DNA of 59,425 nucleotides from an uncultured Lachnospiraceae bacterium (GTDB lineage: Bacteria > Bacillota > Clostridia > Lachnospirales > Lachnospiraceae), in contig CAMWPB010000024.1 of the NCBI GenBank assembly GCA_947176065.1, positions 1 through 59,425 on the forward strand. Reading direction: 5' to 3'. Positions within the stretch are counted from its first letter, which is position 1. Each line of letters opens with the position of its first letter. Below, one piece after another: positions 44,744-52,827 of the stretch. The notes beneath the pieces are model-generated. The model worked only from the letters and a program-made list of their open reading frames with translations, searched no databases and was not told where the DNA came from. The translations under genes and the position numbers were made by a program.

Positions 44744-45103
44744 TCAGGACGTCAGATTTTCAAAAAAATCATTTATGCTCTCCTTAATACTATCCAAAAA
44801 TCCCTCCTTCGCGCCTTCCACAGCGCTTTCAACCGCTTCTCCTATGGCTTCGTCAGCCTGCTCGACGACATCGCCCAGCTTCTCATCCGCCTGCTCCACA
44901 ACGTCACTCAGTTTCTCATCCGCCTGTGCCACCGCGGCGGAGCCGTATTCTTCATACATATCCTTCACCTGATCCACAAGTTCCTCCGCTCCGGCCCCGA
45001 CGTCCTCTATGGCAGGCTTTTCGCCGTCGTGCAATTGTACAAGAGTAAGAGCCGCCACGCACAAAATCGCCAGCAGGCACAGCATACTCATAAATTTTTT
45101 CAT
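44744..45103 (-). CDS. Small exported helical-repeat protein
   Basis: This 119-residue protein has an N-terminal hydrophobic segment (MSMLCLLAILCVAALTLVQL) that acts as signal anchor. It is followed by near-identical 11-residue units (QADEKLSDVVE, QADEKLGDVVE, QADEAIGEAVE) forming an amphipathic acidic helix, and then a C-terminal amphipathic helix. No catalytic motif is seen. It resembles LEA-like or apolipoprotein-like repeats. Ribosome binding site GAGG. It follows the hydrolase gene by 53 nt. The function is unknown. Confidence 0.7.
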   Translation of the reverse strand: MKKFMSMLCLLAILCVAALTLVQLHDGEKPAIEDVGAGAEELVDQVKDMYEEYGSAAVAQADEKLSDVVEQADEKLGDVVEQADEAIGEAVESAVEGAKEGFLDSIKESINDFFENLTS

Positions 45104-45156
45104 ATTCGATCCTCAAATCAAGGTTGGAAGGTTTTCTTTCCACCTTATCTCCACAT

Positions 45157-46095
45157 TCAGGTGACGTTCTGCAGTACGAAACGGTAAATATCCCCGTATA
45201 CATCCTCTCTGTCAGCCTCATTTAATATTTCATGCCTGTCGCCGGAATAAAGCTTTAGCTGCACATGCTCCATGCCAAGCGCTTCAAAGGAACGGAACAC
45301 CTTCTCCACACCTTTGCCGAAGTCACCGACCGGGTCTTCCTGTCCTGATACAAACAAAACCGGGAGGTCTTTTGGCATCTGTGCAAGTTTATTCTCATCG
45401 TAAAGGTTTAAGATCAGGCGCATCAGCGTCTGGAAGCCATTGGCCGTGAAAACAAAATTGCACAGCGGGTCCGACTGAAAAGCTTTTACGTTCTCAGGGT
45501 TAACGCTGACCCAGTGCCCGGAGTCCCCCGGCCCGGCCTGAAATTTCAGATTATATACGCCAAAGAGCGCTTTGTCCATGCCTTTGCATACATGCTTGGA
45601 GCCGAGTACCGCACGCAAAAGGGATGCCTGCAGCCAGCCGAGGCGCACCGCATGCTTCGACTGCATACCGGTTCCCATAATCACGGCCCCGTCAATACCG
45701 TTCCCGTAACGCGTCAGATAATTACGCAAAATAAAGGATCCCATGCTGTGCCCCAAGATAATATAGGGAATGCCGGGATACTGCTCCTGCATCAGCTTTT
45801 TCAATCTGTGCTCATCCCGTACAAGTACGGTGGCGGCATCCTCCTTGCAGAAATATCCCCGCAGTTCCCCCTCTTTCACGGACAGGCCGTGACCCAGATG
45901 GTCGTCTCCCACCACCACGGCGCCCCTTCCGGCCATAAAGCATGCAAATTCCTCGTAACGGCCAATATGCTCCGCCATGCCGTGTATGATCTGCAAAATA
46001 CAGATCGGCTTCTCTGTCTCCGGGAGCCACTTAACTGCATGCAGTTTATGTTCGCCGTCCCGCGAGCCGAAGTAAAATTCCTCTTTTTCTATCAT
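45157..46095 (-). CDS. Alpha/beta hydrolase, monoacylglycerol lipase-like
   Basis: This 312-residue serine hydrolase of the S33/lysophospholipase type has the oxyanion region LQIIHGMAEHIGRYEEFA, nucleophile elbow GHSMGSF, acid LFVSGQEDPVGDFG and catalytic His (YSGDRHEILNE). It is probably a cytoplasmic esterase acting on monoacylglycerols or lysolipids. GGAG six bases before the ATG at 46095 favours that start over 46107. Confidence 0.88.
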   Translation of the reverse strand: MIEKEEFYFGSRDGEHKLHAVKWLPETEKPICILQIIHGMAEHIGRYEEFACFMAGRGAVVVGDDHLGHGLSVKEGELRGYFCKEDAATVLVRDEHRLKKLMQEQYPGIPYIILGHSMGSFILRNYLTRYGNGIDGAVIMGTGMQSKHAVRLGWLQASLLRAVLGSKHVCKGMDKALFGVYNLKFQAGPGDSGHWVSVNPENVKAFQSDPLCNFVFTANGFQTLMRLILNLYDENKLAQMPKDLPVLFVSGQEDPVGDFGKGVEKVFRSFEALGMEHVQLKLYSGDRHEILNEADREDVYGDIYRFVLQNVT

Positions 46096-46244
46096 TTTTG
46101 TCTCCATGAATCAAGCAAACATGTCCGCATATTCATTTGATCCCCAAACCACGGTTGAAAGATTTTCTTTCAGCCTCCTCCTTATCCCCAATCTGTCCAC
46201 AAATGCCGTTTATCCACCTGACAGCAATATCACCTGTTAACAGC

Positions 46245-48269
46245 TTAACAGATCTCCGCGCCGGCTGGCATCGGTCTCTCCGGTGTCATGAGCGAGAGCT
46301 TTCCTTCCGCATCCTCCGCGCAAAGGAGCATTCCCTCGGACATCATACCCGCAATTTCTCTGGGCTGCAGGTTTACCAAAACCATGACTTTCTTGCCGAC
46401 CATCTCCTCCGCGCTATAGTGCTGCTTGATGCCGGATAAAATCTGGCGTACCTGAGAACCCACGCGCACTTTGGAGCAGAGCAGCTTCTTAGACTTCGGC
46501 ACCTCCATGCACTCCAGAATTTCGCCTACCTGGAACTGGCACTGGTCAAACAGGTCATAGGCAATGGTTTCCTTTGCCTCGATATCTATCACATCCGCGG
46601 GCGCATCGTCTTCTTCCGCCGTCCCGTCTTCGCCCGCCGCTTTCTTTCTCTCGGCAAACATAGCTTCTACCTTCTCCGTCACCTCCGCAAGATCCTGCCT
46701 TGCAAAGAGGATCTCGGGCGTCTGTGTCACCTGCGTTCCGGCAGGGTATAGGGTGGACGCCGTGGCTGTGTCATGATCCGCCGCGCACTTCTCCAGCACC
46801 GCAAAGTCAGGCAGCGGCGCGTTCATCTGTTCCGCAATCCGCTTCGCTGTTTCAGGCATATACGGCTCCAGAAGAGAAGCGCCCACCATAATCGCATTGG
46901 AAAGATTATAGAGCACCGTCGCCAGTCTGTCCTTTTTCGTCTCATCCTTTGCAAGCGCCCAGGGCATCGTCTCATCAATATATTTATTGCTGCGCTTAAA
47001 GAGCGTAAAAATTTCCGTAATCGCATCCGCCACCCGCAGCTCGTCCATCTTCTTAACAACCCGGCTGTAGGTGTCCGTCAGAACGCCAAACAGGTCTGCG
47101 TCCACATCCTCCGCACCGGCATCCACGCCCGTCATTCTGTTCTCAACCACACCGCCAAAATATTTATTGCTCATGGAAATGGTGCGGTTTACCAGATTCC
47201 CCAGCGTATTTGCCAGATCGGAATTCATGCGCTCCACCATCAGATCCCACGTAATCACGCCGTCATTCTCGAAAGGCATCTCATGCAGTACAAAATAGCG
47301 CACCGCGTCCACCCCGAAAAAGCGGATTAAATCGTCCGCGTAAATTACATTTCCCTTGGATTTACTCATCTTGCCGTCACCCTGCAAAAGCCAGGGGTGG
47401 CCGAATACCTGCTTTGGCAGCGGCTCGCCCAGCGCCATCAGGAAGATAGGCCAGTAAATCGTATGGAAACGGATGATATCCTTGCCGATCAGATGCAGAT
47501 CCGCGGGCCACAGCTTCTTATACTGTTCAGCGCTGTCGCCGTCCGCCTCATAACCGATACCCGTGATGTAGTTTGTCAGCGCATCCAGCCACACATAAAC
47601 CACATGCCTGTCGTCAAAGTCCACCGGAATTCCCCATTTAAAGGAGGTTCTGGACACACACAGATCCTGCAGGCCCGGCAGGAGAAAATTATTCATCATT
47701 TCATTCTTGCGGGACACGGGCTGGATAAACTCAGGGTGCGCATTGATGTGCGCAATCAGCTTGTCCGCATATTTGCTCATCTTAAAGAAGTATGCTTCCT
47801 CTTTGGCCGGCTTTACCTCCCTGCCGCAGTCGGGACATTTCCCGTCCACAAGCTGGGACTCCGTCCAGAAGGACTCGCAGGGGGTGCAGTAAAGTCCCTC
47901 GTAAGACCCTTTGTAGATATCCCCCTGCTCGTAAAGCTTCTTAAAAATCTTCTGTACCTGCTTCTCATGAAAATCGTCGGTGGTGCGGATAAATTTATCA
48001 TAGGAGGTATCCAGCGAATCGCAGATCCGCCGGATTTCTCCCGCCACCTTATCAACATAGGCTTTCGGCGTAACGCCCGTCTCCTGCGCCTTTAATTCAA
48101 TCTTTTGTCCGTGCTCGTCCGTACCTGTCTGGAAAAATACGTCATAGCCGTCCTTTCTCTTAAAACGGGCGATGCTGTCCGCCAGCACAATCTCATAACT
48201 GTTGCCGATATGGGGAGTGCCGGAGGTGTAGGCAATCGCCGTCGTAATATAATACTTTCCCTTGTTCAT
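46245..48269 (-). CDS. metG: Methionyl-tRNA synthetase
   Basis: This 674-residue class I synthetase has the HIGH-like HIGNSYE, a zinc knuckle (CTPCESFW ... CPDCGRE), KMSKS (KMSKSKGNV), an anticodon-binding helical domain and a C-terminal OB-fold tRNA-binding domain (FQVGEILECMEVPKSKKLLCSKVRVG). It charges tRNA-Met. Ribosome binding site GGAAG, start ATG. Length fits the two-domain clostridial form. The 90 nt before it hold no T-box that I can see. Confidence 0.96.
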   Translation of the reverse strand: MNKGKYYITTAIAYTSGTPHIGNSYEIVLADSIARFKRKDGYDVFFQTGTDEHGQKIELKAQETGVTPKAYVDKVAGEIRRICDSLDTSYDKFIRTTDDFHEKQVQKIFKKLYEQGDIYKGSYEGLYCTPCESFWTESQLVDGKCPDCGREVKPAKEEAYFFKMSKYADKLIAHINAHPEFIQPVSRKNEMMNNFLLPGLQDLCVSRTSFKWGIPVDFDDRHVVYVWLDALTNYITGIGYEADGDSAEQYKKLWPADLHLIGKDIIRFHTIYWPIFLMALGEPLPKQVFGHPWLLQGDGKMSKSKGNVIYADDLIRFFGVDAVRYFVLHEMPFENDGVITWDLMVERMNSDLANTLGNLVNRTISMSNKYFGGVVENRMTGVDAGAEDVDADLFGVLTDTYSRVVKKMDELRVADAITEIFTLFKRSNKYIDETMPWALAKDETKKDRLATVLYNLSNAIMVGASLLEPYMPETAKRIAEQMNAPLPDFAVLEKCAADHDTATASTLYPAGTQVTQTPEILFARQDLAEVTEKVEAMFAERKKAAGEDGTAEEDDAPADVIDIEAKETIAYDLFDQCQFQVGEILECMEVPKSKKLLCSKVRVGSQVRQILSGIKQHYSAEEMVGKKVMVLVNLQPREIAGMMSEGMLLCAEDAEGKLSLMTPERPMPAGAEIC

Positions 48270-48359
48270 AACACGCTTCCTTTCCGCTTTCCTTCTATTG
48301 ATAAAGTCTATCGTAAAGGGGCGTGATTGTCAATTCCCGCGGGGTTTTTCTCCGGTTTC

Positions 48360-49259
48360 TCAGTAAAACAGTATGCCGTTACTGCCCTTTACCACCGATC
48401 CCTGCGGGGCATCCGATATGTAATAAAGAGCCGTTCTGACATTATAACCTCTGTCAGTATATTTCGCACTGAAAATTTTCTCATAATGCCCGCCGCCTTT
48501 CACTTCGAAAACCGGATCTGACCCGGCGTGATTTCCGTCGTTGCAGGTACTGACCACATAGGCGTAGGCCGACGCCAAATCCTCAGTCAGCGTATACCCT
48601 TTGGAAACGCCTACTTTCTTAGGGATGGCGCTGCTTCCGATGCCCGGTTTCTTAGACGCCGAGTCAAATGAATCGGCCGTATCTGCCCCCGTTCCCAGAA
48701 GAAGCCTGCCATTTACCCACGCCGCCGTACCGGCGGATAGATTGTCCGCCGAGGCAGCCTGAATGTTAATCGGCTCCGCGCCCTCCACGGCCTCTTTCAC
48801 AAGCCGCCCCTCCGGCGTTTTATAAAGCTTCGTTCCCGACGGCAGACCATAGGCCGCCGCATCCTGCGGAATGGACTGACTGACCGCAACCGCCTCCAGA
48901 ATAGATGCAAAATCCAATGTAAGCGGGTCTATTTCCTCCCCGGCATTTGGCTTTTTATGAACCGCATAGACATTATCTGCGCTGGTTAACGGTATCCCTG
49001 TGTCTGACCGGGTCAGATAGGTCTGCATAATCCCGAGCTGTTTTGACACCCGCACCTTGAACAGATCAAGCTGATCCGCCAGCATATAGAGATCTTCGGC
49101 GTCAAGAATCACGCCGCCCTCCCCGTCGGCATAATGGATTGCGCCCTCGGATTGCAGCCCGTTTCTGGTTGCTGCGGGATTTTCCGCTGCCGCTGCCACC
49201 ATGCATACGTTCACCGTCAAAGCCAGTGTTATTATTATGGATACTATTTTTTTCTTCAT
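48360..49259 (-). CDS. Secreted protein of unknown function
   Basis: This 299-residue protein has a clear signal peptide (MKKKIVSIIITLALTVNVCMVAAAA). The mature part has an acidic helical start (DLYMLADQLDLFKVRVSKQLGIM) and a C-terminal domain rich in Gly, Ser and Tyr ending KGSNGILFY. No known domain or anchor is recognised. It is the last of three consecutive genes for exported or membrane proteins (51406 to 48360) and may work with them. Ribosome binding site GAGAGG. Confidence 0.75.
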   Translation of the reverse strand: MKKKIVSIIITLALTVNVCMVAAAAENPAATRNGLQSEGAIHYADGEGGVILDAEDLYMLADQLDLFKVRVSKQLGIMQTYLTRSDTGIPLTSADNVYAVHKKPNAGEEIDPLTLDFASILEAVAVSQSIPQDAAAYGLPSGTKLYKTPEGRLVKEAVEGAEPINIQAASADNLSAGTAAWVNGRLLLGTGADTADSFDSASKKPGIGSSAIPKKVGVSKGYTLTEDLASAYAYVVSTCNDGNHAGSDPVFEVKGGGHYEKIFSAKYTDRGYNVRTALYYISDAPQGSVVKGSNGILFY

Positions 49260-49309
49260 CGTTTCCTCTCTTTCTTCATTTTTGTCTGTCGATCATCTGT
49301 TGGTTTCTG

Positions 49310-50401
49310 TCAATATTTCTTCTGCGCCGCGATTAAAGTATGCGGCAGTATGTCTTCTTCCGCAGCGGCTGTCTCCTGCGGCGCTTTTATCTCCGGCAGC
49401 TCTCTGTCCGGCTCCTCTGAGGACTCCTCCGACATATCGGCTTCCGTCTCTACGCCCGGTTTGTCCAAAGACTCTTCCGGCATTTCAGGTTCCGGCTCTT
49501 CGGATTCCGTCTCTTCCCCGGCGGATTCTCCCGGCTCTTCCTCGGCTGGCACATCTGAAGGCTCCCCAGACCCGTCTGTGCTATCGGTTCCGCCAGCCCC
49601 GGACGTGTCTGTCCCGTTCTGATCCCCTTCGGTTTCAGCCGCCCGGCCGTTTCCGCACATACAGTAGAGAAAATCCGTATCCCGGTCATCGCCATCCTCG
49701 GGTTTCGCCTCCAGTGTAAAGCTGCATTCCTCTGTTTCTCCCTGAAATCCGCAGTCAATGCAGCTTTTCCTGTGATGCGTTCCGTCCCCGCACGGATCGT
49801 ACCGGTAAGCGTAATGCTCCTCCATAACCGACTCATAGCCACGGCAGAACACCGTATTTTCCAAAAGGCATCTGCTCCGATGGTTGATTTCATCCGCCGC
49901 CTCAAACACAATCACATGGGAGGCTTCCCGCTCCCATTGCCATCCGCACACGCATCGGTAACGCCTGCCGGGGTATTCCACGCCCTCATGACGGATGGTA
50001 TAATCCTCTTCATGCGATACACTGTGAACACTTTCCAGATCGAACGTGTCTCCACAGATGCCGCAATGCTTCGTATGGGTCTTTTCATTCACGTCCCGAT
50101 ATTCCCATTGATGGGTATGGGTGTAGCGGACCGGGTCAAAAGTCTCCTCCGGCATTGTGGCAAGTTTCCCATTCAGGAAAAGAAAGTCCGCCGCATAGAC
50201 AGCCGCTTTCCTTTTTCCTTCCTGATAAACCAGACTGCCGCGCGAAGACAATCCCGACCATGCGGCAGACTGCTCTGCCTTTTTCTCCTCCGGCTCCTGT
50301 GCCCTCACCGGCGGCACAGCGGCGCACAGCCCGAAGGCCAGAGCCAGCAGCACCGCCATTCCTTTCACTATAACCGCAGCATTCCCTGTGTCAGCTTTCA
50401 T
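49310..50401 (-). CDS. Secreted Cys/His-rich protein with acidic tail
   Basis: This 363-residue protein has a signal-like segment (IVKGMAVLLALAFGLCAAVPPVRAQ). The mature part has three Cys/His clusters (HTKHCGICGDTF, YRCVCGWQW, HHRKSCIDCGFQGETEECSF), which look like tandem zinc-ribbon-like or disulphide modules. About 120 residues of acidic Glu/Pro/Ser/Gly linker follow. Similar CxxC-His repeats occur in clostridial surface proteins. The function is unknown. It lies 24 nt after the coiled-coil gene. Ribosome binding site GGAGGG. Confidence 0.72.
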   Translation of the reverse strand: MKADTGNAAVIVKGMAVLLALAFGLCAAVPPVRAQEPEEKKAEQSAAWSGLSSRGSLVYQEGKRKAAVYAADFLFLNGKLATMPEETFDPVRYTHTHQWEYRDVNEKTHTKHCGICGDTFDLESVHSVSHEEDYTIRHEGVEYPGRRYRCVCGWQWEREASHVIVFEAADEINHRSRCLLENTVFCRGYESVMEEHYAYRYDPCGDGTHHRKSCIDCGFQGETEECSFTLEAKPEDGDDRDTDFLYCMCGNGRAAETEGDQNGTDTSGAGGTDSTDGSGEPSDVPAEEEPGESAGEETESEEPEPEMPEESLDKPGVETEADMSEESSEEPDRELPEIKAPQETAAAEEDILPHTLIAAQKKY

Positions 50402-50425
50402 GTCATCCCTCCTTTATCTGCCGGT

Positions 50426-51406
50426 TTAATCCTGATTCGGCATCAGATAGAGTGTATTGGTTCGTCCCTCATAGCGGTAGGAGAGCGTTTCCGACGAAAG
50501 ACCATCTATCTTTTCATCCAGCTTCTGATCCAGCTCTCTGCCCATCTCCTCGCTCTTTCTCTGCATTTCCTCCAGCGCTTTCCGAAGTTCCTTTTCCAGA
50601 TCATCCATATCCTTTCCAAGCCCGTCCAGACGGTCATCCAGTTCATTCAAATTCCCATCCACCGTCGTCTTCAGGCTCTCCTCCACTTTGGCAAGCTTAT
50701 TCCAGAGCTTTTCATCCTCCTTCCGAAGCTCCTTTACCTGATCAAAGACACCCGCCACATCGGAACGCACCTGTCCCAGTTCTACCCGGAGTTCACCGAT
50801 CTGCCCCTGAATCGCGGGTATTTTCTCCCGTTCGATCACCTGTACTGCATCTGACAGATTCGTCAGCTTAGACTCCAATGTTTTCACATTCTCCGTCACG
50901 GTCCGGGTTTCCTTCTCCAGAACCGTGAGCTTTTCCGTCACCTTCTCGGATGTCCTGGATTCTCCTTCCCGGTATTCCCTGACAATCTCCGTAACCTCCT
51001 TCTGTATCTGCTCCAAAGCCTCCTGCAGCTCCTTTACCTTCTCCGACAGGGAATTAGTATTCGTGAGGTATTCCTGCCTCAGTTCCTCCCCGGAAGCCTG
51101 CGACATATATTCCATCATTTTCTCCTCGCCCGTGGACGCCACAAGTCCCTGCGCATCCTGCAGGGCAAGTATATCCTGTGCATCCTGCATCGCCTGCGCT
51201 TCCTGCAGGGCCCGCGCTTTCTCCGCTGCGTCTTCCCTCCTTTTCTCCTGCACGCCGTAACCCCACCACAAAAGCAGTACGATGACCGCCGCCGCTGCCG
51301 CGCCTGCCGCAACGATGATAAACCGCGGAAATGCTCCGTCCTCTCTGTCGGGGTCTTCCCGCCACTCGTTAAAATAATCTGACACTTTTGTCATAAATTC
51401 ACGCAT
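50426..51406 (-). CDS. Membrane-anchored long coiled-coil protein
   Basis: This 326-residue protein has a short cytoplasmic N-terminus, one TM at about 28-48 (FIIVAAGAAAAAVIVLLLWWGYG) and then about 250 residues of heptad-type coiled coil (KVKELQEALEQIQKEVTEIV and onward). The short C-terminal end has beta character (SYRYEGRTNTLYLMPNQ). The coiled coil would lie outside the membrane, possibly as an oligomeric stalk. It is the first of the three-gene cluster. Ribosome binding site GGAAG. Confidence 0.72.
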   Translation of the reverse strand: MREFMTKVSDYFNEWREDPDREDGAFPRFIIVAAGAAAAAVIVLLLWWGYGVQEKRREDAAEKARALQEAQAMQDAQDILALQDAQGLVASTGEEKMMEYMSQASGEELRQEYLTNTNSLSEKVKELQEALEQIQKEVTEIVREYREGESRTSEKVTEKLTVLEKETRTVTENVKTLESKLTNLSDAVQVIEREKIPAIQGQIGELRVELGQVRSDVAGVFDQVKELRKEDEKLWNKLAKVEESLKTTVDGNLNELDDRLDGLGKDMDDLEKELRKALEEMQRKSEEMGRELDQKLDEKIDGLSSETLSYRYEGRTNTLYLMPNQD

Positions 51407-51812
51407 ATTCTTCCTGTTTCCTCCTTTTTCTCCGCCTGTTTCTCAGGCAGTCATACTTGAACGCGGACTTAAATTGCAAGCCTCCGCTCCTGTCAATGTG
51501 CTTCGTTTCCGTCTAAAAATCAGTTCGAACCTTTTCCAATCTTTCTCGTCTTTTTCTCTTCCATCTGGAATATCCGGCGACCCGCCGCAGACCCGTACAC
51601 AGAAATCCAAAGAATATAAAATGTACGGAATAAAGTATACTTTAATCTTTCCGAAGATTGTATGATTACCTTACCAGATGCCGTTAGCATTTACAATATC
51701 GGAATAATGCACAAGTTTTCGCATATAAAAAAGCCCGCCTGCATCTGCAATCCCGATGCCTGCGAGCTTTTTATATTACAAACGGAATATCGTCTACTGA
51801 ATTTTCCATGGC
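51407..51812 (-). other. Intergenic region between map and the coiled-coil gene
   Basis: The left part holds the likely promoter of the coiled-coil gene. TTGACA (minus strand, about 51490) is the only good hexamer, and its -10 is poor. A palindromic AAAGTATACTTT lies at about 51630-51645. The right part holds the map terminator. I see no gene. Confidence 0.4.
51731..51769 (-). terminator. Rho-independent terminator of map
   Basis: AGCCCGCCTGCATC and GATGCCTGCGAGCT pair over 14 positions with three mismatches. The minus strand continues TTTTTTATATG. It lies about 40 nt after the map stop. Confidence 0.75.
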
Positions 51813-52685
51813 TTAATACGTTAAAATTTCGTACCCGTCCTCCGTCACCGCCAGCGTCACTTCCCACTGGGCGGAGGGCTTACCGTCTTCGGTGTAAACC
51901 GTCCAGCCGTCCTCGTCGTCGATGTAGATATCCGCCTTTCCCATATTGACCATGGGTTCAATGGTGAAAACCATACCCGGCACCATCAGCATCTCCGTGC
52001 CCCTGCGGGTCACATAGCTGACAAAAGGCTCCTCGTGAAACTCAAGCCCGATGCCGTGTCCGCCGATCTCCCGCACAATGGAATAGCCGTTCTGTTTCGC
52101 GTAGTCGTTGATCGCCTGCGCCATATCCCCAAGGAAGTTCCACGGCTTTACCTGTTCCAGTCCCACGTCAATGCATTCTCTCGCCACCCGCACAAGTCTG
52201 CGCGTTTCCTCCGGCACATTCCCCAACATAAACATGCGGGAAGAGTCCGAAAAGTACCCATTATATATAGTAGATACGTCCACATTCACGATATCGCCGT
52301 CCTGAAGCAGCCTGTTCTCGTCGGGAATGCCGTGACACACCACCTCGTTAATAGAAGTGCAGACACTCTTCGGAAACCCGTCGTAGCCCAAGGGCGCGGC
52401 GATGCCTCCCATTTCCTTCGTCATGTCGCGGACGATTCTGTCAATCTCCTCAGTGCTCATGCCGATGTGGATCTGCCGCTCAATCTCGTCCAGAATGGCA
52501 ATATTCAGCCTGCTGCTTTCCCGGATGCCCTGAATCTGCTCCGGGGTCTTTAAAATATCGTGGCGCGGGACGATATGCCCCTGCAGCTCATAGCTCTCGA
52601 TCTTTTCGTCCATCGCCATATGGCAGGCTTTGTATTTTTTGCCGCTTCCGCACCAGCAGGCGTCGTTTCTTCCCAGTTTTTTCAT
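51813..52685 (-). CDS. map: Methionine aminopeptidase with N-terminal SEC-C motif
   Basis: The protein is about 290 residues. The N-terminal SEC-C zinc motif (GRNDACWCGSGKKYKACH) is followed by a type I M24 peptidase. Metal ligands and active-site motifs are visible: CTSINEVVCHGIPD, DIVNVDVSTIYNGYFSDSSRMF, GGHGIGLEFHEEP and FTIEPMVNMG. It removes the initiator methionine from nascent proteins. The SEC-C finger is common in clostridial forms. The internal ATG at 52685 fits the family start better than 52697, whose Shine-Dalgarno would be too close. Confidence 0.93.
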   Translation of the reverse strand: MKKLGRNDACWCGSGKKYKACHMAMDEKIESYELQGHIVPRHDILKTPEQIQGIRESSRLNIAILDEIERQIHIGMSTEEIDRIVRDMTKEMGGIAAPLGYDGFPKSVCTSINEVVCHGIPDENRLLQDGDIVNVDVSTIYNGYFSDSSRMFMLGNVPEETRRLVRVARECIDVGLEQVKPWNFLGDMAQAINDYAKQNGYSIVREIGGHGIGLEFHEEPFVSYVTRRGTEMLMVPGMVFTIEPMVNMGKADIYIDDEDGWTVYTEDGKPSAQWEVTLAVTEDGYEILTY

Positions 52686-52766
52686 AATCCATGTCATCTC
52701 CGTTTCTTTTGCCCTACCTATTGTAGCACATTGGGGCGGGAAATGGGAGTGGGATTTTATTAGCTA

Positions 52767-52805
52767 AAAGACGGGGCCGCCGCGAAAAGCGTAAGCCCCG
52801 TCTTT
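52767..52805. terminator. Bidirectional terminator between giant gene 2 and map
   Basis: AAAGACGGGGC (52767-52777) pairs with GCCCCGTCTTT (52795-52805), with an inner CGC-GAAAA-GCG hairpin. A-runs and T-runs flank both sides. It ends the giant gene transcript. Confidence 0.75.
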
Positions 52806-52827
52806 CTATTTACCTTTTTGCCAAACA

